The translations under genes were made by a program, and so were the position numbers. A stretch of 64,000 bases of DNA from Micractinium sp. NFX-FRZ (taxonomy: Eukaryota; Chlorophyta; Trebouxiophyceae; Chlorellales; Chlorellaceae): assembly GCA_029339195.1 (NCBI GenBank), contig JAPTJF010000030.1:124001-188000 (forward strand), written 5' to 3'. How positions within the stretch are numbered: the stretch's first letter is position 1; the number at the start of each line of letters is the position of its first letter. Positions 1 through 11,553 of this stretch are shown here, piece by piece. The notes beneath the pieces are model-generated. The model had not been told where the DNA came from, searched no databases, and saw only the letters and a program-made list of their open reading frames with translations.

Positions 1-357
1 GCGGAAGCGGGCGGTGCCGTAGTATCCCTCCTGCAGCAACAGAAGTAAAGAGAAGAAAGAACTTGGGGATTTGGCAGCTTGCAAGTTGTGTGACTGGGCG
101 GGCCGTGCCTTAGTGCCCCTCCCGCGGGCAGGCAGTGAAAACGGTCACATCACGCACTTAACAATATGCGAATTGCTCGAGCTCGATGGCAGGGAGCCGA
201 GCCGAAATGGCCGTCCTAACGGCAGGCAAACAGGGCAGGCAGACAGGTGGGACAGCCAGGCACTGCGCTTGGACAGCCGGGCAGGCCGGCAGGAGGCCAC
301 GGGTCTGCCGCCACACATACAGCAGCATGACACATGGGGCACAGTACAGTACAGCTG
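1..357. other. 3' flank of the beta-helix gene, no gene seen
   Basis: No convincing coding segment is seen here. The stretch contains short GGCAGGCA/CAGGCAGACAGG-type runs. The last exon of the neighbouring minus-strand gene has an in-frame stop at 358, but it also carries a GTGAGA donor-like site at 390-385. A further 3' exon inside this stretch, or to the left of the window, therefore cannot be excluded. Confidence 0.4.
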
Positions 358-3300
358 TCACCGATGAGTCGTGTCTTTGTTTATTCTCACCATGGAGACC
401 TCGATTTCAGAGGCGGAGGGGCCGGCCACGCTGATATCCTCCTCATCGCTGTCGCTCGGCTCATACTCCCCCCGCAGCCGCTTGGCCAGCTCCCCAGGCT
501 GCAGGGGCCAACATAACATATGCAAATGAGCAAAATAGTCAGTAAAAGATGGCAGCTTGCTCGGTTCGTGCTTGCCCTGCAGCGGCTTGGCCAGCTCCCC
601 AGGCTGCAGGGGGCACACATGACCATACACAATTGAGCATGGACTATGAGTTTGTGGAAAATAGCGGCTTGCTGGGTTCATACTCCCCCCGCAGCCGCTT
701 GGCCAGCTCTCCAGGCTGCAGGGGCGAACAATATGTTGCAAAATGAGTGGTGAGCACATGCAATGCCCAAACAGAAGAAGGCAGCTTGCTCTGCTCGTGC
801 TTCCCCTGCGGGCTCGGCCAGCTCTCCAGGTGCAGGGACGAGCATCACCAGCCGGGGGTAGGAAGTAGCAGGGCACAGCAGAGCGCAGCAGGCACAGCAG
901 GCCGCCCGCCTTATCCAGTCGGGGCAGCTTGCGGCAGCAGAGCACAGCAAGCACAGCGGGCGCAGCAGAGCACAGCAGGCGCAGCAGGCCGCCCACCTTC
1001 TCCAGCCGGGGCAGCACCCGCTTGTGGCAGCAGAGCAGGACGAGGAAGAAGGCAAAGGTGAGGAGGAGGAAGGCGCTGCAGGGAGGGGAGCAGGCACGAG
1101 GGAAGCAGGCAGGAGGGGTGGGGGAGGAGGGGGTTAGAGGGGGGATCTGAGATCTGAGGTCCAGGCGGGGCAGGCAGGCGGCTGGCCAGGCACGTGAGCG
1201 CGGCGAGGGCGGCACACCTCCACTATCGCCGACAAAACTCAGCGGCCAGGGGCACAGAAATAATGCCACCCGGGGCAAAAACACAACTCAACACAACCAC
1301 GGGACACACACACACACACACACAGACCAAAGGATGTGCTCACGTCATGACCAGCGGCCCCCACATGATGGGCATGCTCTTGATGTAGGGGGCCAGGGGA
1401 GGGCCCGGGGGTGACGGCGGCGGCCGCGGCGGGGGTGCTGGCGGGCTGCAGCAGCCAGAATAGAGGCGGGGGCAGGACAGCAGGGGCAGGCGGCGGCGCG
1501 GTGAGGGGCAGCGCGTGGTGAGGTGGGAACTTTGGGGCAGGCAGGAAACGCGCGAAAATGCAAGCCGCCACAGGGTTTGAGAACAAAGGCAGAAAGACGC
1601 GACCAGCCGGCCCCCTAGGCCCCACCGATGCCTGCTTGGGTGGGGACATGCGCATGCCGATGCATGCCCCACACACAACTGGCATGTGCCACTGCCGGCG
1701 CACTGATTAGGAGGCCACAAGCAGGCCTTGGTTGCGGTTAAAAGAAAGCAAGGGCAAGCACAGTCACCCCGTCGCCGCCCGTAGCCCGCCGCCCTAGAGC
1801 TCACTTGGGCGGCGGCCTGCGCGTGCGCGTGGGCGGCTGCGGCGAGGGCGCCGGGAAGGGCGGGCGCTGGAATGGCGGCGACAGGTTGGGCGGCGGCGGG
1901 GCGGCGGGCGGCGGGGCGGTGTAGAGCAGGGTGTTGGACTGCTTGGGGAAGATTTTGGCAACGCTCTCGGGGGGCAGCTTGTTGAGGGCCAGGGAGGAGC
2001 CGGCTGCAGGGGTGGAGGAAAGAAAGGAAGGGAAAGGCGAGACTTTGGCAACTGACACTGGGGGAGGCAGCTTGCTGAGGGCCAGGGAGGAGCCCGCTGC
2101 AGGGGGGTGGAGGAAAGAAGGGGAGGGAAAGGCGAGGATGTAGGCAACTGACACTGGGGGAGGCAGCTTGCTGAGGGCAGAGTGAGGAGCCGGCTGCAGA
2201 GGGGTGGAGGAAAGAAGGGGAGGGAAAGGCGAGACTTAGGCAACTGACACTGGGGGAGGCAGCTTGCTGAGGGCAGAGTGAGGAGGCGGCTGCAGGCAAG
2301 GGGAAGTCGGGGGGAGGGGAGGGGCAGGAGCAAGAGGGGCTTGTGTGCATGAGGGTGGGAAGTTCCCACCAGCCGTGGGCGCAACTTCAAACGATGCAAT
2401 GGCTGCCAGGCAGGCGCCTCACGTGGGGCGGCAACAGGGAGGTTGTCGCCACATGTCACTGGCAAAGCAGGCAAAGCAGCCAGCCAGCAAGCGAGGAAGG
2501 CGCGTATTTTGAGCCAGCAGGGCGGCAATGAAGATGTCGTCGCTACAAGTCAGCACGCAAGAGGGCAAGCCAGCAAGAAGCAAGCAAGCCGGCAGGCAAG
2601 CAAGCCGGCAGGCAAGCAAGCAGGCAGGCAAGCAGGCAGGCAGGCAAGCGGAGGCGCTCGACTGGGGTGAAACCACTTGAGCCAGCAGGGCACTCACGTG
2701 GGGCGGCAATGAAGATGTCATCTCCCCAGCGCCCGTCGGTAGTGCTGGCCTTGGAGGCCAGGTTGTCGCTGCAGGGGGCGCAGCATGCACAGCAGGCATG
2801 TCAGCATGCACAGCGGGAACGTCAGCATGCACAGCAGGCATGCACAGCAAGCACGTCAGCATGCACAGCAGGAGGCACATGTGTGCAGCAAGCCTCAGGC
2901 GCCAGGCTGGCGCTGCCGCAGGGCAAGTCGGCGAGCACAGCACGCACAGCAGCACATCGAGCGCGCAAAGCATGCATTGTCCTTCAAACATGCACTGCCC
3001 CCACCCGCCACACCGCTGGCACATCTACCCTGCACCGCAGCTGTATCGGGTGAGCCCAATGGGCAACATGAGTATCAAGGCTAGAAAACCTGAAGTTGCT
3101 GCTCCACCACCCCACCCCAGCCTCCCCACAGCTACCAACCTCTGCCTTCCGCCAGCCCGCCTCCCTTTCCAACCACACACCGCCCCACCTGAAGTTGCTG
3201 GTGAGCAGCACAATGTTGGACATGGGTCCCATGCCAATGGCGCCTCCCGTGGCGGCCTGCAGAAGGCGGCGGGGGAGCCGGGGCACAGGAGGTGGTGTGG

Positions 3301-6300
3301 TGGGACCGGGAACGTGGCCCCTTGTGTGTTCGACACAGTCTTGACCATTTCGCAGCAAGGAGTCGCCAATTTCCCGGTTTTGAAACAAAAGGGCAGTGGA
3401 CATGGGCGGCCCTTTCTTTACAACATTCCCCCCAACAGTTGCTGTTGTGAGAGTTGGAGAGGGCTCACCCTGTTCTGGAAGAAGGAGCACTTGCTAAAGG
3501 TGACGTTGGCGCCCACGGTTTTGACTGCAAGAGGGGGAAGGAGGCAGGAGAGGGATTGGGGAGGAGAGGGATTGGGGAGCGGTGGAGTGTCTGAGGGCTC
3601 AGTGGCAAGGCGGGTGCAGCGGGCAGGCCGTGCCCGCCCGCCTGGCAGCCCCGCTGCCTTCAGCTGTCCGAACGTGGCTGCCCGCCACACTTCCGACTCG
3701 TCCCCTTGCCCAAGGGCCTTGCAAGTGTTTGCTTGGCACACACGGGAGATGCAGCAGGCCTCCCATCCTCCCACCGCCCCCTGCTGTCACCCTCACCAGC
3801 GCCGCCCATGTTGTCCGCCGTGTTCACCCCAAACTGGCAGCTGGAGAAGCGGATGTTGGAGGCGCCCAGGATGTTGACTGAGGGAGGGAGGGAGACAGGA
3901 CGGCGGCAGGGGTTGGGTGGGGGGTGAGGGTGTTCAGTTACATGGAGGCAGGCCTAAGCGGGAGAACGGGATGTGGGAGGCCCAGGATGGCTGACTGAGG
4001 GGGAGGCAGGGAAGAAGGGGGAGGTGGTTTGGGTAGGGGGTGAGGGTGTGCAGTGGAGTGGGAGCAGGCCTGCTGCATCAGATTCTGGGGGAGCGGAGTG
4101 TTTGATGGCAGGCGCGCCTAGGCGCCACGACGATGACTGAGGGGACGGGGGAAGGAGCGAGGGGTAAGCTTGGTTGGGGTCGCGCTGCCCGCAACCCCCC
4201 GCCCCCTCTAGTACAACATCACACCCAAGCACTAGGCCCACCTGCCCCGCCATCGGTGGCCAGGTTGCCCATGAAGTCGGCACCACTGACAATTGCCCCG
4301 GCCTCACGCCAAGCCCCGCCTCCATGACAAGGTTGAAACCATCGCATCCCACCAGTACGCCCACCTGCCCCCCGTCGGTGGCCACGTTTCCCTAGAGGTC
4401 GCCAACCTTGAGGCGGCCCTGCCCCTACCGGCACCACCAATATAACACATCACATCCCAGCAGGTTAGGCCCACCTGCCCCGCCATCGGTGGCCAGGTTG
4501 CCCATGAAGTCGCAGCCGTTGAAGCTGACGGCACGCACGCCGCCCGAGATCTGCACCGCCGCGCCGTTGCCCATGGTGGCGCCGTTCAGCACGCGCAGGT
4601 TGTTGGCTGCAGGGGGAGGGGTTGAGTGGGGATCCCATTGTAAATACAGAGCATTGGTGTCATTTGAGTCCGGTTGACAATTTTTCAAACGGGCTGCCCA
4701 TGATTGCACCATAGAAGGATGGGCAGGTTATTGACTGCAGACAGCGGGGGACTGTGACGTTATGTGAGGACAATCAGCAGGGGGTAGCGGGGTCCCTTCT
4801 GACACTTGATGCCAATAACCATATACAACAATCCTACGTCTTGCCACCCGCAGACCACGCCCCGGCAAGTAAAGACAGCGTTGTTGGACGAAGAGCACGT
4901 GCGCGGATAAGTTCAAGCTGATCAGGCACTTCGAGCCAACACCGGTGCCAACACCCAAACAGCCCCTAACCCTCGCCACCCGCAAACCACGCCCACCCAC
5001 TCTCACCAGTAAAGACGGCGTTGTTGGTGATGACAGACAGCAGGTTGGGGGCTCTGTTTAGGTCGACCAGGCACTGTGAGCCAACAACAATGCAACACCC
5101 GTAACTCTCGCCACCCGAAAACCACGCCCACCCGCCCACCAGTAAAGACGGCGTTGTTGCTGATGACAAAGAGCGGGTTGGGGGCTCCGTTCAGGTCGAT
5201 GAGGCACTGTGAGCCAACAACAATGCAACACCCGTAACTCTCGCCACCCGAAAACCACGCCCACCCGCCCACCAGTAAAGACGGCGTTGTTGGTGATGAC
5301 GAAGAGCGGGTTGGGGGCTCCGTTCAGGTCGATGAGGCACTTGGAGCCAAAGCCCTGGCACTGGGAGTCGATGGTCATGCCGTAGACGACGGTGGGAGGG
5401 GGGCCCTGCCACCACCGCCCGCCGCGCGTCATCTGCGGGCGCGCGCGCGTGGGAGGAAGGCAGGTGGAGACGGTTGTTGGGGCAGGATAGGGGCTGAGGG
5501 GCACGGAAAGAGAGCACACTGGTGGGATGGGTGGGGAGGCTGCTGCCACCGCCTGCCAAGCATCATCTGTGGAGGCGCGAGTGTATGAGAGTAGGGCGTT
5601 GAAGGTCCGGTGAGGGGGCCGGGGGCAGAGGTGTTGAGGGTGGCGGCGCAAAGCAGGGGGCGGGAGGCAAGGCCTTACCCAGCACATGCGCATGACTCCT
5701 CCCCAAACACACCAGGTCCTGGAATGTACGCGCCTGTCTGTACCATGAATCACTAACTGACAAAACCTTAACCCAACAACCCAACATGCCCAAACACACC
5801 TGAATGTGCGCCCCAATGGTGACAGACAGGTTGCCAGCCGCCAGGGCAGCCCACAGCTGATCCTCCGTGTAAATCCAGTTGGCCGGGTTGGGGGGCGCGG
5901 GCGGGGCCGGCGGCGGCGGGCGCGGCGGGCGGGGGGGGCTGGGCGGCGGCGACACGAGCAGGGGGTAGGAGGGCCACTGCAGGCACGGTGGAGGGGTGGG
6001 CGGGCGGGGGCGGTAGGGTTGGAGCAGCACGCAGGCAGGCGGGTGGGCCGGGGGGAGGGAGAGCAGGGCAGCGCCGTAAACCACCGTGCACTCACACAAA
6101 CACATCAAAGGCACATCAATGACCGACTTCACGTGCCGCTGAGTGGGCGGAGAGAAAACTAGCGAAAGGGGGGGTGGGGCGGCGAGGTGTTGGCCTTGCA
6201 GCACAGCCCTGGCGGGCGCCCCAAACAAACAACAAAGCGAACCGCTCACCGATTGAAAGGCGGAGTAGGGCTGGACCGTGGACTCCGGGTACACCACTGC

Positions 6301-9300
6301 AAAATAGGGGAAGGGCGGGCAGTAGATGTAAGGAGGGCAGGGTAGGGGGAGCACAGCAGGCGGGAGCGGCGCCACCTGGCGCGGTGAGCGCGCAGCCCGG
6401 CGGGCGGGGCAGCTTGGGAGCAGCGTGGCGGGCCGGCTGCCTGCAGGCAGCACCGCCAACTCTGCAGGGGCTGGCCGGTACGAGGCTCTGGGCACACAGA
6501 CGCCAACGCCAACGCCAGCGCAGCCCAGCGCCGGTGCCAGCTCAGCGCCCCGCCAGCTCAGCGTCGGCAACTGCCCGCCCGCCTCACGTGCGGAGGTGGG
6601 GAATGGGTTGAAGAAGGCTGGGGTGGCCACCCAGCTCTCCATGTAGACGTCGTTGCCAAACACCTCTGCCTTGTTGCCCTGCAGGTAATGGACATGTAAT
6701 GGAGGTGTACCTAAGGTTAACAGCATAGGTGGCCGTTTAGTGTACGCTGCCCATGGGTTACGTCATAACCAAGCACCTCTGCCTTGTTGCCCTGCAGGGG
6801 CAAAGTAAAATGCAGTGAACAGCGCTGTTAAAATGGTGGCCTCTTCATGGAGGAGCGGCCACCCAGCTCTCCATGCGTTCGTGCACCAGCCCTCTCTCAA
6901 CCCAGTCTGGCACAGTGGCAGCCCTCTCTCAACACAGTCTGGCACAGTGCTCAGCTCAGCCTGGTGCCCTCGAAATCAACCCTTCCCATCAAACTCACGC
7001 TGAAGGTGCAGCCATTGAAATAGATGCCCGAAGAGGACTGGCCCACGCCGACGGCGCCCCCCGAGGGCGCCGCGTTGCCCTGGAAGAGCACCGAGGTGAA
7101 TCCGGCGTTGGAGGTGAGGTACACCGCACCGCCGGCGCCGTTGCCGCCCACTGCAGGGGGAGGCGGACAGAGGGAAGGGAGGAGCGGGGATGGGGGAGGT
7201 AAGTGTGGATGTGCCCTGGCACAGGATAGTGTGAATCCAGGCAGGGGTCGGGGTGGCATTCCTGCCAGGCTGACATGAGGGAGAGCAAGCAGGCAGGCGG
7301 GCACGCGGGAAAGGCGAAGGGGCAGCAAGCAGGCACGCGGGAAAGGCGAAGGGGCAGCAAGCAGGCACGGTCAGGCAGGCAAGAGGGCAGGGCAGGCAGC
7401 AAGCAAGGCTGACAAGGGGGTGCAAACCTGCCAGGTTTTTGATGAAGGAGACGTTGCTGAACAGGCCGATGGCGCCGTCCTGCACAGCAGGCACAGCATG
7501 GCACAGCGGGCACAGAGCGGGTTCTAAGCGTGCACAGCAGGCAAAGCGTGTGGCAGGCAGGGTGGGTGGGGCGGAACGTGAACCATGGCGGGATGTGGCG
7601 AGCCCTACCTGCGGGCCACAGTGGCAGGCATGCGAGCGGCGGCGGCTGGGCAGCCAACCGTAAGGCGCGACAGCAGGCAAAAATTAGAAGGAAAGGCAGG
7701 GGCAGTGCCGTGCCGTGCCAGTGCCAGCTCACCTGCAGCGCCACAGCACCCGCCCCGCTCTCGGCGATGTTCCCCACAAACTCACAGTTCTTGAACTCAA
7801 CCTGCAAGGCAGGTAGAATTGTGCCAATCTTTAATTTAAACGTGCCATGTACCAAGGCGACACAATTCCCCCGACATTCTCGCGGGTTACGGCCCCACTC
7901 ACCCACCTCCATCCAGCCTGGTTCCACAGCGCGCCGCCCAGAACCTACGGCCTGCCTGCTCGAACACAGTGCCCCTGCAATAGGCCTGCCCCTGCCCACG
8001 CACCTGCATCTTGCCCTGGTTCCAGAAGGCGCCGCCCAGCACCTTGGCGCGCCCCCCCGTGAAGCGTATGTTCTCGAACGTGATGAAAGTGGAGGGGAGG
8101 AAGCCAGAGTTGTCGGCGTGGATGATGCGGTCTGCAGGCAGGAAGGGGGAGGGCAGAGGCGGGGCAGGTGCGTTCACTTAGCAGGCGGTGGCCACGCTCG
8201 ACTTGGGTGCAGTGGAACGGGCACTGCAGTTGGAAGCCCCTCCCATTGTGCACCCCAATCCTATACATATGTAAGGAGGAGCGGAGGAGCCACACTCTGC
8301 AGCTTATCCCTATTGAAGAGGAGCAGAAAAAAACTCCACAATCTGCGGCCCAACTTGATAATACAGCAGAGGAAGCAAAGGGAGAAAGGAACCACCACCA
8401 CAACCGCTCACTGATGGACTTGGCATCAATGAGGCAGCGCCCCCCAAAGATGGGATCCTTGCAGTTCCCAGTCACCGTCACAGAAGCCTTGATGGGGGGC
8501 AGCGCGGACTGCGGCAGCCGAGGGAGCAGGGGCGGGAGGATGGGGTGAGGACGTTGCGTGGTTGGGTGCGGGCAGTGTGCGGGGACAGCTGGCACAACCG
8601 CACGGCAGCACAGCGCAGGGCACAGCAGCGCAGGGGCACAGCAGCACCACAGCGTGGCAGCACCACGAGCGCAGCACAGTGGCACAGCAGTGCGGTGCTG
8701 CAGGCAGCAACAGCGCCGCAGGCGGGTGCACACATGTTGTATCAGCACACATGTTGCATCGGATCTGCGGCGCTCAGGGCAGCTGGCAGCGCAGCAGCCA
8801 GCAAGGCGCAGGCGTGCCCAGCGTGCACAGCGGCCAAGCGCAGCGCCACACAGCACCCCCCCTTCACGCGACTACAGCGCGCAATGCATGCCTATATGGC
8901 GCCTTGACCTGGCCTCACTGTGCCAGCCATCCCTAGACCCACACACAAGGAACAGGACAGAGCCACACTACAACTTGCTCACGTTCAGCATCTGGAGGCG
9001 CCGCCACTGCCGGTGCACGCATCCGACCCTCAAACAGACACCCACCGAGCGCATTAGATACGCAATTAGATATGGAAAGCTACCATTTGCTCACATTGAG
9101 CGACTGGAAGGCGCCGCTGATGCCGATGTGCGCGTCCAGCCGGATGTACCGCTCCTTATCCATGAACGCCTCCGCCAGCTCCTGCTCAGTGGTCACGCTC
9201 TTGACTGCAGGTGGGGAGGCAAGACGGTGAGGGTGAGAGAGAGAGAGAGACCAGGGCAGTCAGCATGCCCAGGCGGAGGCACGAGCAGCCGGAAGGGCTG

Positions 9301-11553
9301 GCAGGGTGTCAGAGATGCAAGGGGCGCACTGGTGTCAGCAGCAGCAGCAGCAGCGGACAGCGACACAGCAAGGGGCACGCCTGTTGGCCTGCTTCAACAC
9401 TGCAAGCCGCAAAACACCTATATACTACCCCTACACGCCCTAGCGTACCTGCCGGCTGCTGCTTCAGCTTGCGGCTGCCTGTCTGCTGCTGCTGCTGCTG
9501 CTCGGCGCCACCCTCGCTGCTGCTGAGCGCGGTCCGAGCGAGCCACTCCTCCACAATCCGCTGCCCCTCGCTCCTCTCAGCCGCCTCCTGCCGCTGCGCC
9601 TGCTGCTGCTGCTCAGCCGTGGGGTGCCCCAGCTGCTGCCGCTGCTGCTGGGCTGCCTGGTGCCGCTGAGCGGCATTCTGCTGCTGCTGCTGCTGCTGCT
9701 GCGCTGCCAAGGGAGTCTCCCACAGCCGGTGCAGCTGTGGCTCTTGCTCTGGATCTTCAGCCAGCAAGCTCAGGCGCCGCACCTCGCCGCCACGCACTGC
9801 AGCACAGGCAGCCAAGGGCAAGGGGCAGTGCAGGCGGGAGGGCGTGCGGTTAGCAGACAGGACTTGCTCTGGCTCCGCCCCCGGCCGCCTCAGGACTTGC
9901 TGCCAGGCAGACCGCACCCCATGCAGCTGCCCACTGAGCACATGCTGTAGGGCGGGACCTCCCAGAAGCCTCACCTGGCAGCTGCCAGCCTCTGGTAGGG
10001 GCTGCAGACAGTTGCCACCACAGCATGCGGTTCCCCATCCACAACATGCCAAGAAGCCTCCCATAAGCCTCGCCTGGCAGCCGGCACACCTCAGGAGCTA
10101 TGCAGGTAGCAGTACAGCCCCCCCAATCAACCCCAGCAACAAAAGGATACAATACAAGCAGCACTGTTCCCTGCAGCAACCACAACAACAAGAGGATCCA
10201 ATGTGGGCAGCACTGCTTCCCCCTTTCCCCGTCAACCATCAACCACCAACACAGCAGCACTCGGCAGGGCGCTCAATTATCCGTACCTGACAGCTGTCCC
10301 GCCTCGGGCAGGGGCTCCATATAAGCAGCGCTGTTGTCCCCATCCACAAGCAGCAAGTCGGCGCCACTAATGCCGCTGCCGCTGCTGCCGTCTGCTGCTG
10401 CTGCTGCCAGGCGGTTGCCTGCCAGCTGAGAGTTTTGTGAAGTGAGGCGGCTGCCGCCCGCAAGGCACACGCCCCCGCCCTCGGCTGCTGAGTTGGCAGT
10501 CAGGGAGGAGCGGTCGAGGTGCAGGGACGCGCTGTGCACGTACACGGCCCCGCCCGCTTGCTGCGGGCCTCAGATGGGAAGAGGAGGGCAAGGGTGGAGG
10601 GGTGAGGAGGGGGTGGGTGGGAGGGCGGGTGGACGCACAATGGCTGACAGGCATGGTTCAGCGGCGGCAGCAGCAAGGGTTGTAGGGCAAGGCAGCGCCA
10701 TGCAGGTGGCCAGCCGCACATGCGGCAATCTACACAATGGCAGCATCTGAGCGGGGGGGCTGCAGGTTCTTGTTGGGCAGGCAGCACAGCAGCGCACCGG
10801 CATGTCACGCAGGTACCAAACTGCAAGCAGTGATCCCTGCATGCAAGCAGCCATCCCATGCTTCATATAACAGAAGTTTCGAGAAGAAGCGCACCTCTGC
10901 TGAGTTGGCCTCCACCTGGCACCCCGCCAGCGACAGGCGGGCGTGGGTGTCGGCACGCAGCGCGCCGCCGCTGGCGGCGCTGTTGCCCGCCAGCCGCACC
11001 CCCACCAGCTGTACCATGGAGTGGTTGGAGGCGGTGAGTCCGCCTGCCAGGCTGCCAGCACCCACGCCACCAGTCAGCTCCAAATGTGCCAGCTCAACAA
11101 CCGCTGCAGGGCCGGTGGCGTGGAGCAGCGGCAAGCTGCCGCCAGCGGCGCAGCGCAGCACGCAGCGACGCGTGGCGCCGTCCTGGCCGCTGCCGCAGTC
11201 GCCCTGCATGCGCAGCGGGCCTCTGATGACCAGTGTCTGGCTAAGATCGATGTCTGCTGTCAGCTGCACCACCCGGCGGTCAGCCCAACCGAGGTCTGCC
11301 GCCGCCAGCGCCGCCCGCAGCTGCGCCTCGCTGGCCACTGCGATGGCTTGCTCGCGCGGCGCTGGCCAGAAGTCCAGACTAGCGGGCTGCTGCTGCAGGC
11401 CTGCTGGGAGGGGCGGGCGGAAGTATGGGCGTCATTGGGTGCGAGGGGGGAAGCAGTTGGGGGAAGCGGGCGGCGGCGTGCCAGGGGCTGCTCATTACCT
11501 GCTGACATCGCGATGCATCCCAACAGGGCCACTGCCAAAGGGAGCCAGCGCAT
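358..11553 (-). CDS. Signal-peptide, beta-helix (Pmp-like) single-pass membrane protein
   Basis: Predicted surface or secretory-pathway protein of 1119 aa in 24 exons: 11553-11499, 11400-10895, 10560-10287, 9796-9449, 9204-9095, 8487-8412, 8131-8004, 7801-7733, 7479-7428, 7150-6999, 6678-6588, 6296-6250, 6138-5800, 5432-5273, 4606-4475, 3877-3797, 3524-3469, 3256-3189, 2768-2698, 2003-1805, 1445-1344, 1217-1194, 1075-997, 498-358. It begins with a clear signal peptide (MRWLPLAVALLGCIAMSAG). Repeated motifs such as GNxAxxGGAV, FKNCEFVGN, FNGCDFMGN and FSKCSFFQN are typical of right-handed parallel beta-helix / polymorphic outer-membrane-protein repeats. A Gln-rich segment (about residues 279-394) and two Pro-rich linkers (exons 13 and 20-21) separate blocks. 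A hydrophobic helix at about 1040-1063, built from exons 21-23, is followed by a basic and then acidic tail (SDSDEED). The 24-nt exon 22 and the last exon are the least certain parts. The ligand is unknown; adhesion or cell-wall contact is inference. Confidence 0.8.
431..840 (-). repeat. Echo copies of the last exon's acceptor junction
   Basis: The 5' end of the last beta-helix exon (coding PGELAKRLRGEYEPS, ending at 498) is repeated three more times in the preceding intron, at about 550-610, 660-725 and 780-840. Each copy keeps the CTGCAG-type acceptor or a decayed form of it. The copies encode degenerate versions such as PGELAKPLQGKHEPS. Only the exon-proximal copy keeps the frame to the stop. 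Confidence 0.8.
1985..2300 (-). repeat. Echo copies of exon 20 acceptor junction, about 95-bp period
   Basis: The start of exon 20 (coding GSSLALNKLPP, ending at 2003) is repeated three times upstream in the transcript, with the same GCTGCAG anchor at about 2096, 2193 and 2289. Spacings are 93-97 bp. The copies retain the acceptor and about 40 bp of exon-like sequence. Confidence 0.8.
2425..2550 (-). repeat. Echo copies of exon 19 donor junction
   Basis: The end of exon 19 (coding DDIFIAAP, followed by GTGAGT) reappears twice downstream in the same intron, at about 2517-2550 and 2425-2450. The copies encode similar DDIFIAA and DNLPVAAP remnants. Confidence 0.7.
2564..2650. repeat. CAGGCAAGC/GGCAGGCA microsatellite-like tract
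   Basis: Imperfect tetranucleotide-based run of AAGCAAGCCGGCAGGC-type units within an intron of the beta-helix gene. Confidence 0.8.
2785..2876. repeat. Short tandem repeat, CATGCACAGCAGG units
   Basis: Three to four imperfect units of roughly 20-30 bp sharing CAGCATGCACAGCAGG lie within the intron between exons 18 and 19 of the beta-helix gene. Confidence 0.7.
4225..4510 (-). repeat. Echo copies of exon 15 donor junction
   Basis: The end of exon 15 (coding NLATDGGAGG plus GTGGGC donor, at 4475) is repeated twice further downstream in the intron, around 4340-4390 and 4225-4300. Both copies keep the donor-like GGTGGGC. Confidence 0.8.
4865..5290 (-). repeat. 133-bp tandem array of exon 14 donor junction
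   Basis: The end of exon 14 (coding NGAPNPLFVITNNAVFT plus GTGGGCGG donor) is repeated in near-identical 133-bp units. The AGTAAAGACGGCG anchor lies at 5274 (the real exon), 5141 and 5008, and a diverged fourth copy lies at about 4868. The copies differ from the real exon by only a few bases, so this duplication is recent. Confidence 0.9.
8970..9020 (-). repeat. Echo of exon 5 donor junction
   Basis: A diverged copy of the 9085-9145 segment (end of exon 5 and its GTGAGC donor, anchor TTGCTCACATTGAGC) sits about 115 bp downstream in the intron. Confidence 0.65.
9955..10345 (-). repeat. Echo copies of exon 3 donor junction
   Basis: The end of exon 3 (coding EPLPEAGQLSG) is echoed at about 9960-10045, where a remnant reads similarly (NCLQPLPEAGSCQ in another frame). 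A weaker fragment lies near 10060-10100. Confidence 0.6.

Noticed and set aside
358..1284. One continuous 308-codon minus-strand frame
   Set aside because: It runs through two introns. Only its ends match real exons (the membrane helix at 997-1075 and the tail at 358-498), and the middle consists of echo copies read in changing frames.
5563..6726. A 387-codon minus-strand frame
   Set aside because: It contains three genuine exons of the beta-helix gene (6678-6588, 6296-6250 and 6138-5800) joined by introns that happen to lack stops. Splicing in phase explains it better.
9309..10064. Long Gln-rich frame as a separate gene
   Set aside because: The Gln-rich part (9796-9449) joins in phase to the beta-helix exons on both sides, and the rest is intron with an echo copy.
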